Positions 14,623-21,573 of a stretch of DNA of 34,202 nt are shown one piece after another (position 1 is the first letter of the stretch; the number at the start of each line of letters is the position of its first letter). Origin of the DNA: a virus; the IMG/VR virus record IMGVR_UViG_3300009506_000124, positions 1-34,202 of that record. One strand, written 5' to 3'. The notes under the pieces were generated by a model. It was not told the origin of the DNA. It did not search any database and worked only from the letters and a program-made list of their open reading frames with translations. A program made the translations under genes and the position numbers.

Positions 14623-15200
14623 CCATTGAAATTGTGACCGGTCCAGCAGCAGAACCTGTCGGGTTGGATGAAGCGAAACTCCATTGCCGGGTCGATATCA
14701 CTGAAGACGATGAGTTAATCCAGGGTTTGATCATTGCTGCCAGGGGGACCGCTGAAAAAATATCAAATCATAGAATGATCACTCAAACCTGGGATTATTG
14801 GCTCGATGGGTTCCCGGGATCTGCGACCCTGGTACTTCCCAAAAGTTTGACACCTGTTCAGTCGGTGACATCAATAAAATATTATGACGCAGCCGACCAG
14901 GAATCGACTTTCAATGCTGCAAATTATGTGACTGACACGAAAAGGGAACCAGGGAGGATCATATTGAAATCAGGATCCTCCTGGCCGTCAGATGTTTTGA
15001 GGGTTGTTAATGGGGTTGTGGTCAGGGTTGTGGTTGGGTTTGGTGACGATGCCGACGTTCCGCAGCAGTTCAAACAGGCCATGCTATTAATGATTGGTCA
15101 CTGGTATGAAAATAGGGAATTGGCGCAGGAAAAAAGGTTCGAGGAAATCCCCTTCGGGGCCAGGTCCCTTTTATGGTTGGATCGCAATGTACCGATTTAA
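14619..15200 (+). CDS. head-tail connector (gp6/phiE125 gp8-like)
   Basis: The 193-residue protein opens with PVGLDEAKLHCRVD followed by DDELIQGLIIAARGTAE, the classic start of HK97 gp6-type adaptor proteins that bind under the portal. It continues with helices and ends with QAMLLMIGHWYENRE and FGARSLLWLDRNVPI, as in the phiE125 gp8 family. It overlaps the preceding gene by ATGA and is followed after 9 bases by the head closure gene, the standard order. Confidence 0.9.
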   Translation: MTIEIVTGPAAEPVGLDEAKLHCRVDITEDDELIQGLIIAARGTAEKISNHRMITQTWDYWLDGFPGSATLVLPKSLTPVQSVTSIKYYDAADQESTFNAANYVTDTKREPGRIILKSGSSWPSDVLRVVNGVVVRVVVGFGDDADVPQQFKQAMLLMIGHWYENRELAQEKRFEEIPFGARSLLWLDRNVPI

Positions 15201-15209
15201 GGTGGTTCC

Positions 15210-15530
15210 ATGAGAGCCGGAGACTTACGCCAGCGGGTAACAATCCAGTCTAAAACCGCAGTTCAGAACTCATTCGGTGAGGAAGTGATCACCTGGGTTG
15301 ACCTGGCTACGGTTTGGGCTTCTGTGGAGCCCTTGAGGGGGCGGGAGTTCCTGGATGGGAAGATGCTCACCGCTGAAATCACGACCAGGATCCGGATCCG
15401 AGAACGGGATGGAATCAGTCCTGAAATGAGGGCCGTATTTGGTTCAAAGATTTATGACATCCTGGCGGTTGTCCACATTGAAGAGCGGGAACGGGAAATT
15501 GACCTAATGTGCCAGGAAATAATCGCATGA
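15210..15530 (+). CDS. head closure / head-tail adaptor protein (SPP1 gp16-like)
   Basis: The 106-residue protein reads MRAGDLRQRVTIQ, then VDLATVWASVEPLRGREFL and a TTRIRIRERDGISPEMR beta region, the recognised pattern of Phage_H_T_join proteins. These plug the connector and provide the surface for tail attachment. The next recognised gene (gp10-like) starts 117 bases downstream. The interval has only a 24-codon frame. Confidence 0.9.
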   Translation: MRAGDLRQRVTIQSKTAVQNSFGEEVITWVDLATVWASVEPLRGREFLDGKMLTAEITTRIRIRERDGISPEMRAVFGSKIYDILAVVHIEEREREIDLMCQEIIA

Positions 15531-15646
15531 ATCAAATAAAAATGAGTCTGCAGCTGCTCAGGTCGCAAAGAATATTGCAAAAAATGGGGACCAGGTCCTG
15601 ACCAGGTGCAGCAGATTTGAAGGTAAATGATGCAAGGTAAATTGCA

Positions 15647-16105
15647 ATGACATTTCGAGCAGAACTGGAAGGGATTGACGACCTGGAAAAAAAACTTGCT
15701 GGATTGAGGAAGGAAATAACAGGGATCCTCGAACAGGCGACCCAGGCTGGGGCTGATGTGGTTGTCGATGAAGCGAATCACCTTGCGCCAGGTCCCAACA
15801 TTGAAACTAAAACAGTTGGGAAGAGGTTGACTTATTGTGCGATATTTATTGGACCCGACAAAGAACACTGGTACTACCAGTTCTTTGAATATGGGGCTCA
15901 ACCGCATGAAATCACTCCAAAGAACACCGGGGGACTTCAGTTCCCAGGAAGAGAGGGGGAAATGATAGTGCGGATGGTTGCTCACCACTCAGGGATGCCG
16001 GCTAAGCCTTTCCTGCGCCCTGCGTTTGACGAGAAAAGGGACGAAGCCGAGGAAGCGACCGGCCAGGAGTTCCTGAAGATAATCAACAAATTTACTAAGA
16101 GGTGA
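15647..16105 (+). CDS. HK97 gp10-like neck/tail-completion protein
   Basis: The 152-residue protein starts EGIDDLEKKLAGLRKEI, continues with a helix carrying AGADVVVDEANHLAP, and contains HWYYQFFEYGAQPHEI and GMPAKPFLRPAFDEK. These are standard features of HK97 gp10 family proteins, which join the head connector to the tail. The start follows a stretch with an imperfect 12-base repeat of AAGGTAAAT just upstream, AAGGTAAATTGCAATG. Confidence is high from the motif order and location. Confidence 0.88.
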   Translation: MTFRAELEGIDDLEKKLAGLRKEITGILEQATQAGADVVVDEANHLAPGPNIETKTVGKRLTYCAIFIGPDKEHWYYQFFEYGAQPHEITPKNTGGLQFPGREGEMIVRMVAHHSGMPAKPFLRPAFDEKRDEAEEATGQEFLKIINKFTKR

Positions 16106-16108
16106 AAA

Positions 16109-16540
16109 ATGGCTACGTTTACAGAAATTAATGACTTCCTGGAATACTTAGCGGAAGGGATCAACGCAGGTTCGGATGCGTTCGAGATTGCGTTATCCAA
16201 TACTGCGCCAGGTTCGGAATCTTCAAATCCGACCGCCGATGGGAATGGGGTCCTGGCGAATGTGACGCAGGTTAGTTATACCTATTGCAGCAGCCGGGTA
16301 ATAACCACGACCAGCAGTTCTCAAACTGGCGGGACCTACAAACTGGTCCTGCAGGATTTGACCCTGTCGGCTTCAGGTGGTGCGGTCGGTCCGTTTCAAT
16401 ATATTTATGTCTTTGATCAGACCGCAGCAGGGGATCCCCTTGTTTGTGTCTATAATTATGGATCCAGCATAACCCTAAATGATGGGGAAGATCTGGCGAT
16501 TGACTTTGACGATGCAAACGGGCTCTTCCAGATCACGTAA
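16109..16540 (+). CDS. putative virion/tail-module structural protein, 143 aa
   Basis: Ser/Thr/Gly-rich, beta-predicted protein with segments DAFEIALSNTAPG, ADGNGVLANVTQVSY and GAVGPFQYIYVFDQ. This type recurs in phage tail modules, but I know no assigned function. It has a clean AAGAGGTGAAAAATG start, three bases after the gp10-like gene. The absence of helices and the abundance of small residues fit an external structural or decoration protein. Its end overlaps the next frame. Confidence 0.65.
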   Translation: MATFTEINDFLEYLAEGINAGSDAFEIALSNTAPGSESSNPTADGNGVLANVTQVSYTYCSSRVITTTSSSQTGGTYKLVLQDLTLSASGGAVGPFQYIYVFDQTAAGDPLVCVYNYGSSITLNDGEDLAIDFDDANGLFQIT

Positions 16541-16901
16541 TTGGAAGATATTTTACGGGGACCGATCCACTTTTAGCTGCGAGGATGGGGCTCCCAGGGA
16601 TGCCCCTACCCTCAACGTTCAGGTTATTGTCCAGGAAGATCCTGACCTGGTTTGGGCGACCCAGGCGAAAGAAGATTACTACACCTGGGAGGACCGGGGC
16701 CAGGGTCCCCGATGGTGGGGGGTTGACCTGTTCGGATTGTGGGAATACCTTTTCCTTTCCCAGGGGGAAAAGGTTGTCCTGGCAGGAAGGACCCTCGAAT
16801 CCGCTGACTATTCGTGGATTTGGGAACAAGCGGTTAATGATCCGAAGTTTGGAAGGAAAGCGGTCTGGGCCAGGAATGAATTGAGGCTTGATGCTGCGTA
16901 A
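16512..16901 (+). CDS. conserved-type phage tail-module protein, ~129 aa
   Basis: The frame is open from 16479; ATG 16512 gives the smaller overlap (29 bases) with the upstream gene, but no clear ribosome site decides the start. The core reads NWKIFYGDRSTFSCEDGAP, then QVIVQEDPDLVW, DYYTWEDRG, WWGVDLFGLWEYL and KVVLAGRTLESADYSWI. This pattern, rich in Trp and Tyr, is familiar from proteins beside repeat-containing tail proteins in environmental phages. The function is unknown. It shares 11 bases with the next gene. Confidence 0.62.
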   Translation: MQTGSSRSRNWKIFYGDRSTFSCEDGAPRDAPTLNVQVIVQEDPDLVWATQAKEDYYTWEDRGQGPRWWGVDLFGLWEYLFLSQGEKVVLAGRTLESADYSWIWEQAVNDPKFGRKAVWARNELRLDAA

Positions 16902-19548
16902 ACTGTTTGGGATTGATGGGGCGATTGATTGGGCTAATGGCTGGTTGAGAATTGGGCGCCATTGGTTCGGGTTCTGGCGTGGCCGGTTCCAGTGGATCCC
17001 TGTCATTGCCGGGGGGACCTCCGCAAACACGACCCAGGAGGACTTCTGGTTTAGGAATGACGACGGGAGTTTGACAACTGCTACCTATATGGGTTCGCAG
17101 AATAGTGATCAAACTATTGGGGGAAATGTGGTCTTCAGGATCAGGATAATCGCCGAGGAAAATAACGGGAAAACAGATCCTTGGGCTTTTCAAATTTATG
17201 CTCAGAAAAATGGGTCCGGTGGCTACACCGCAGTGACGACCAGCAGGACAGACGGGCTGCAATATAGCGACGATGCAAATTCGATTGCTGATGGGGCAAC
17301 AATTGGAACCGCAGACTTTGACCTGACCTGGTCAGGAACACCGATCGCTGGGGAGTATGACGACGCTCAATCCTCCGCAGGAACAGGGACCATCGGACTA
17401 AACGGGTCCTATACGGAAATTGAATTTTGCCTTGTATTGAACACTGGTACGGGGAACGTCAATAATGGGGATTATTGGGATCTCCGCATGTACTCAACAG
17501 GGGGAACGGCACTTGACGGCTACACGAGAACGCCGAGGGTTACTGCTTCGGTTGCTCATTCTCCCCTGGTTGCTGCATATCATCCTTTTTCAATAACGGG
17601 ACAAATCACCGACCTGCTGGCTTCCAGATTGTTGACTGCAGGTCAGGGGTCCTTCACATTGACAGGATATGCTGCAGGGCTGACCGGTCCAGCTGCTAAC
17701 CTGATTGAAATTAACCACGAAGATAATGACTTCTCAGAATATACAGGGATCCAGCAGGATGGTAGCGATTTGGCTGTTTCGGCAGGTGCAGCACTGGCGG
17801 GAACAAATTATGGTTTGTCTGTCACTGTAAACGATGTAAATAATATTTTCGGCTATGTCACATTGGGAACACCTGACGCATCTGGCGTAATGAGGATGCG
17901 ATTTTATTTGGATCCAAACGGTATTTCGATGGCTTCTGGTTGGGGGAATTATATCTTCAATTGCAAGCGTGCTAGTGGTGGTTCAGATATCGGCGAAGTT
18001 TATTTATTATGGTCGGGGACTTCCTACCAGTTGTTTTTCTCACTTTATGATGATGTTAGTTCGACCGATTCGTCAAACTACAACATAACTGACGCCCCTC
18101 ATTACATTGATGTATTAATAGTCCGGGCGACAACTTCAGGTTCGGCTGATGGCTATATGTCGATGTGGGTGGATGGGGTCCTTAAGGAAACCATTTCCGG
18201 CAAAGACAATTACGACACGTTCGACCAGCTTGGATATCTGAAATGGGGCTGCACGTATGGCGCACGCTCCGATACAAGCGGAACCTATTATATTGATGAA
18301 ATTATTGTCAATAACACTGGGGATCCAATAGGACCAGCAGCACTAATCGCAGGCCAGGGGTCCTTTACAATCACTGGACAGGCGACCAGTTTGTTGGCTT
18401 CCAGGTTGTTGGATGGGGACCAGGGATCCTTTACTTTGTCGGGCCAGGTGACCGGACTTTTTGCTTCCAGGTTGGTGGAAGCAGACCAGGGGTCCTTTAC
18501 TTTATCTGGTCAAGCGGTTGGGTTCCAATTGACAAAGTATCTTGGAGCAGATCAGGGAGCCTTTACCCTGGCTGGTCAGGTGACCGGGTTCCAATTGACA
18601 AAGTATCTTGGAGCAGGTCAGGGGTCCTTTACCTTGACAGGGTTCGCAACCGGCCTTGCAAAGACTTTTTCGATGGTTGCAGGATCAGGGTCCTTTACGT
18701 TTACAGGATCCCCTTCAAATTTGCTCCTGGCCAGGATTTTGGAAGCGGGACAGGGATCCTTTACCCTGACAGGGTTCGCAGCAGGAATCGCTAAAACCTT
18801 CACCCTGGCAGCAGACCAGGGATCCTTCACCCTTACCGGCTATGATGCGGGGTTGACCAGGACCAGGGTCTTACTGGCTTCCCAGGGTTCCTTTACACTG
18901 ACCGGCTATGATGCGGGACTTCAGAAAATTGGTGCCTATGAATTAATCGCCGAGGTTGGATCCTTCACCTTGTCAGGTCAAGCGGTTGGATTGTTGGCGA
19001 CCAGGTCCCTGGCAGCAGGTCAGGGGTCATTCACTTTATCGGGACAGGTGACAGGTTTTACTTTTGTCCGGACCCTGGCAGCAGGTCAAGGGACCTTCAC
19101 CCTGGCGGGACAGGATACCGGTTTATTTGTGACCAGGTCCCTGGCAGCAGGTCAAGGATCCTTCACCCTTACAGGATCAGCAGCAGGATTAACAAAAATT
19201 GGTTCCTACGCACTCATGGCAGCATATCACGCCTTCGCAATTGCCGGCCAGGATGCCGGGTTATATTGGGACAGGTTGTTAACCGCAGGATTGGGGACCT
19301 TCACCCTGACCGGTCAGGCTATGAACTTCTCCAGGTCCTACCGGTTGGTTGCTGGTCAAGGGTCATTCACTTTGACCGGGATAGATGCGAGCCTTATTTA
19401 TTCACTCGTTAGATTAATTTTGCAGCAGGATGCTTATTTAATGATTGAATTGGAACGGGATGCCCTTATAATTCAGGAAGAGGAACAGGATGCTTTTATC
19501 GTCCAGGAACAGGAACAGGATGCTAAGTTAATCGGAGGTCAAGGATGA
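16891..19548 (+). CDS. large repeat-containing tail/adhesin protein, 885 aa
   Basis: Start ATG 16891 is chosen over TTG 16888. Layout: an N-terminal ~215 residue unknown beta domain; two 22-residue repeats; a ~215-residue domain resembling LamG/concanavalin folds (about 268-483, ending YYIDEIIVNN); sixteen further 22-residue repeats of the type GQGSFTLTGxxxGLxxxRxLxA; then four decapeptide repeats (QDAFIVQEQE type) up to the stop. The protein is probably a fibre, whisker or adhesin on the virion. DNA repeats of up to 31 identical bases (18520-18550 and 18586-18616) show recent duplication. It is coupled to the following Ig-like gene by an ATGA. Receptor binding is inferred. Confidence 0.75.
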   Translation: MLRKLFGIDGAIDWANGWLRIGRHWFGFWRGRFQWIPVIAGGTSANTTQEDFWFRNDDGSLTTATYMGSQNSDQTIGGNVVFRIRIIAEENNGKTDPWAFQIYAQKNGSGGYTAVTTSRTDGLQYSDDANSIADGATIGTADFDLTWSGTPIAGEYDDAQSSAGTGTIGLNGSYTEIEFCLVLNTGTGNVNNGDYWDLRMYSTGGTALDGYTRTPRVTASVAHSPLVAAYHPFSITGQITDLLASRLLTAGQGSFTLTGYAAGLTGPAANLIEINHEDNDFSEYTGIQQDGSDLAVSAGAALAGTNYGLSVTVNDVNNIFGYVTLGTPDASGVMRMRFYLDPNGISMASGWGNYIFNCKRASGGSDIGEVYLLWSGTSYQLFFSLYDDVSSTDSSNYNITDAPHYIDVLIVRATTSGSADGYMSMWVDGVLKETISGKDNYDTFDQLGYLKWGCTYGARSDTSGTYYIDEIIVNNTGDPIGPAALIAGQGSFTITGQATSLLASRLLDGDQGSFTLSGQVTGLFASRLVEADQGSFTLSGQAVGFQLTKYLGADQGAFTLAGQVTGFQLTKYLGAGQGSFTLTGFATGLAKTFSMVAGSGSFTFTGSPSNLLLARILEAGQGSFTLTGFAAGIAKTFTLAADQGSFTLTGYDAGLTRTRVLLASQGSFTLTGYDAGLQKIGAYELIAEVGSFTLSGQAVGLLATRSLAAGQGSFTLSGQVTGFTFVRTLAAGQGTFTLAGQDTGLFVTRSLAAGQGSFTLTGSAAGLTKIGSYALMAAYHAFAIAGQDAGLYWDRLLTAGLGTFTLTGQAMNFSRSYRLVAGQGSFTLTGIDASLIYSLVRLILQQDAYLMIELERDALIIQEEEQDAFIVQEQEQDAKLIGGQG
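17565..19420 (+). repeat. 22-codon tandem repeats within the fibre-like gene
   Basis: I count 18 units with a period of 66 bases (72 in two units that insert KIGxY). The consensus is GQGSFTLTGQxxGLxxxRxLxA. Units 1-2 are separated from units 3-18 by the LamG-like domain. Two units are variants with AAYHxFxIxG in place of GQGSFTLTG. The DNA of the units is still highly similar, including a 31-base exact direct repeat 66 bases apart, so copy number may vary between strains. Confidence 0.88.
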
Positions 19549-19859
19549 CCGAAGGAAAAATTCACGTTGGAGACTGTCCGACCTGGCGGGATGTGATCAA
19601 AGATCAGGACGGGGTCATAGTGGATATTAGTACCGCAACGATCAAAATGGTCTTCAGGAAGCCGTCAGGGGCAGCGGTTTTGAAAACTGCTGTTTTGACA
19701 GGCGACGGGACTGATGGGGAAATGGAATATACCGCACTCACTACGGATTTGGACCAGGCCGGGCAATGGCAGCGACAATCTAAGGTTCAGATCGGAACTG
19801 ATGTTTGGAGGACAGTTAAGGACCGGTTTTGGGTTTATGAAGCCTTACCGGAGAGTTAA
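19545..19859 (+). CDS. BppU-like Ig-fold baseplate/tail protein
   Basis: A 104-residue protein: IHVGDCPTWRDVIKDQDG, VVDISTATIKMVFRKPSGAA, then TDGEMEYTALTTDLDQAGQW and a final DRFWVYEAL strand. It matches the short Ig-like domain related to BppU N-terminal domains that pairs with repeat or fibre proteins in many phages. It probably attaches or decorates the fibre protein encoded just upstream, with which it shares an ATGA. The placement before the tail terminator is unusual for a baseplate protein, so the exact location in the virion is open. Confidence 0.68.
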   Translation: MTEGKIHVGDCPTWRDVIKDQDGVIVDISTATIKMVFRKPSGAAVLKTAVLTGDGTDGEMEYTALTTDLDQAGQWQRQSKVQIGTDVWRTVKDRFWVYEALPES

Positions 19860-19862
19860 AAA

Positions 19863-20264
19863 ATGGTGATTGAGGAAGCACTTTTCTACCACCTGAAAAA
19901 TACTGCTGGAATTTCCGCAATTGTTGGATCCAGGATTTATCCTAATGTGATTCCGCAGGATGTTAGTTTACCGGCTATTGCTTACCAGGTGATCAGCAGG
20001 CCCGGATTAATGGCGCACGATGGACCGCCAGGGATTGCCTGGCCTAGGTTCCAGATAACCGCCCAGGCTGACAACTATAACCAGGTTGTGAGTTTGACTA
20101 ATGCTGTGAGGGTTGCTCTGGATGGGTTCTCCGGGCTCATGGGAGGGGTTGGGGGGGTGACAATCGAAGGGGCCTTTGTTAAGGATGTCAGGGACGATTA
20201 CTTATTTCCGACCGAGCGTGAAACCAGGCGACTTGATGTGGTTATATATCACCAGGAGGCGTAA
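19863..20264 (+). CDS. tail terminator/completion protein (DUF3168, gp17-like)
   Basis: The 133-residue protein begins VIEEALFYHLKNTAGISA and has IYPNVIPQDVSLPAIAYQVIS, RFQITAQADNYNQVVSLTNAV, and a final TRRLDVVIYHQE. This order is diagnostic of DUF3168 proteins, which cap the tail tube at the head-proximal end and set its length together with the tape measure protein. It lies three bases after the Ig-like gene. Confidence 0.9.
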   Translation: MVIEEALFYHLKNTAGISAIVGSRIYPNVIPQDVSLPAIAYQVISRPGLMAHDGPPGIAWPRFQITAQADNYNQVVSLTNAVRVALDGFSGLMGGVGGVTIEGAFVKDVRDDYLFPTERETRRLDVVIYHQEA

Positions 20265-20267
20265 CCT

Positions 20268-20468
20268 ATGGAAGATATTTTGAAGAAGAATTATGACTTG
20301 AAAAGGGATGACCGGTATCATTGCAAATTCTGTTCTTATGATACGCAACTCCCAAACGCAGCAGTACGGCACTTTCAAAGAAAACATGCTGCGGAATTGG
20401 AAAAGGCCAGGAAGCAGAAAAATGCTGCTCCAAAGGCTGAACAAATAGACCAGGAAAAGGAGTCTTAA
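20268..20468 (+). CDS. C2H2-type zinc finger protein, 66 aa
   Basis: The sequence YHCKFCSYDTQLPN followed by AAVRHFQRKH fits C-x2-C-x12-H-x4-H exactly, the classical TFIIIA-type finger. It is flanked by a basic N-terminus (LKKNYDLKRDDR) and a Lys/Ala/Gln-rich tail. Single C2H2 fingers in phages may bind DNA or serve as structural mini-domains. The location between the tail terminator and tube genes, spaced 3 and 1 bases from its neighbours, makes a virion or assembly role as likely as a regulatory one. Confidence 0.75.
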   Translation: MEDILKKNYDLKRDDRYHCKFCSYDTQLPNAAVRHFQRKHAAELEKARKQKNAAPKAEQIDQEKES

Positions 20469-20469
20469 A

Positions 20470-20877
20470 ATGGTTCAAGGTGGATTCGGTGTAGATCTGA
20501 AGATTGATGTTGGGACCGTCCTCACTGCTATAACTCATGTGGTGGACGTTGGCTTCCCTGAATTTGAAAAACTGCTGGCAGAGTCGACCGGCCATGATTC
20601 GGCGGGTGGTTATGCTGAATGGGTGGCGACAGGAAAACGGAAATTGAATGAGTTCACCTGTACATTGACCTGGGACACCAACGAAGCAACTCACGCAGCA
20701 GTAGTAACCGCCTTTGATTCTGATGCTCCGGTATCCTTTTCAATTAATGATCCCGATGCGGATGAAACAATCGCCTTTGAGGGTCATATAAGGACCATTG
20801 GAAGGATCAGCGAGCAGGAAGATGCCTACAAGGCCGAAGTAGCTATTCAGCCAACTGGACAACCGGTGATAACCTGA
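20470..20877 (+). CDS. major tail tube protein
   Basis: A 135-residue beta-rich protein: TAITHVVDVGFPEFEKLLAE, YAEWVATGKRKLNEFTCTLTWD, AVVTAFDSDAPVSFSI, and the final AYKAEVAIQPTGQPVIT. The pattern fits siphovirus tube proteins, which stack as hexameric rings. The order, terminator then tube then G/GT chaperones then tape measure, is the canonical one and supports the call. Confidence 0.87.
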   Translation: MVQGGFGVDLKIDVGTVLTAITHVVDVGFPEFEKLLAESTGHDSAGGYAEWVATGKRKLNEFTCTLTWDTNEATHAAVVTAFDSDAPVSFSINDPDADETIAFEGHIRTIGRISEQEDAYKAEVAIQPTGQPVIT

Positions 20878-20887
20878 GAGGTAAAAA

Positions 20888-21283
20888 ATGCCCTTATTAA
20901 CCAGGGAACAGATCCTTGAAGCTCCTGACATAACCACTGAAGTGGTTGAGGTCCCGGAATGGGGCGGGGAAGTCAAAGTCAAAGCAATGACCGGTTCGGA
21001 GCGGGACGCCTTTGAAGCAATGCTGATCAAGGGAAAAGGGAAGGACACCACCGTTAACATGCAAAACGTCAGGGCTAAATTGGTTGCTCATACCGTTGTT
21101 AATGGGGACAATAAACGGATGTTCACTGACCAGGATATAACCGCCCTTGGCCAAAAGTCGGCTGCTGCATTGGACCGGGTCTTTGCCGTATCTCAAAGGT
21201 TGTCCAGGATCAAAGACGAAGACGTTGAGGAATTAGCAAAAAACTTGCTGGAAGGCCCGAGCGATGGTTCTGGTTCAAATTAA
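20888..21283 (+). CDS. tail assembly chaperone G (unshifted product)
   Basis: A 131-residue helical, charged protein (MTGSERDAFEAMLIKGKGK, LVAHTVVNGDNKRMF, ALDRVFAVSQRLSRI) in the position of lambda gpG between tube and tape measure genes. It ends with a low-complexity Gly/Ser tail, GPSDGSGSN. A slippery heptamer in frame at 21238-21244 allows a -1 shift into the downstream frame to make the longer GT protein. G-type proteins bind the tape measure protein and recruit tube subunits. Confidence 0.9.
   Translation: MPLLTREQILEAPDITTEVVEVPEWGGEVKVKAMTGSERDAFEAMLIKGKGKDTTVNMQNVRAKLVAHTVVNGDNKRMFTDQDITALGQKSAAALDRVFAVSQRLSRIKDEDVEELAKNLLEGPSDGSGSN
21238..21244 (+). promoter_or_regulatory. programmed -1 frameshift slippery site A AAA AAC
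   Basis: In the G reading frame the codons are GCA AAA AAC, giving the ideal X-XXY-YYZ heptamer A AAA AAC. After a -1 slip reading resumes at 21244 with CTT GCT GGA and continues without stop to 21573. The -1 frame has its closest upstream stop at 21226, so the overlap is short and the slip point is well defined. Confidence 0.9.
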
Positions 21284-21573
21284 CCGTCGCATTGGGTCAT
21301 AAGTCAGTCGCAGAATGTCAACGATGGATCACTTCCAGGGAGTTCGCCGAATGGATGGCGTACTTCACTTTGGAACCATTCGGGGATGATTTATTCGACC
21401 TTCAGCTGGCAAGTTTGCAGGCCTTACTTGCTAATGTCAACACGGATCCGAAAAAGGGGCGCAGGTTTGAACCTAAACAGTTTGAACTCAGGAACCAGGT
21501 CCCGCAGGAAGCGGAAGAACTGTCGCCCAGGCAGATCTACCGAAGGCTAAAAATGAACCTAGGACTAGGCTAA
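21244..21573 (+). CDS. tail assembly chaperone T part (made as G-T fusion by frameshift)
   Basis: This -1 frame encodes LAGRPERWFWFKLTVALGHK, then SREFAEWMAYFTLEPFGDD, typical of the T domain of lambda-type tail chaperones. A stand-alone TTG start at 21292 would cut off the conserved RPERWFWFKLTVAL segment, so expression as a fusion is far likelier. The fusion would have 119 residues of G plus 109 of T, about 228 in total. The C-terminus (ELSPRQIYRRLKMNL) is basic. It shares TAATG with the tape measure gene. Confidence 0.87.
   Translation, partial: LAGRPERWFWFKLTVALGHKSVAECQRWITSREFAEWMAYFTLEPFGDDLFDLQLASLQALLANVNTDPKKGRRFEPKQFELRNQVPQEAEELSPRQIYRRLKMNLGLG

Noticed and set aside
17565-19420. 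CRISPR-like array
   Set aside because: The period is exactly 66/72 bases without unique spacers and it codes for peptide repeats; no cas genes are present.
16891-19548. Diversity-generating retroelement target
   Set aside because: No reverse transcriptase, template repeat or adenine-specific variation is seen.
21292-21573. Independent T gene starting at TTG 21292
   Set aside because: It would omit the conserved RPERWFWFKLTVAL part, while a perfect slippery site explains a fusion.
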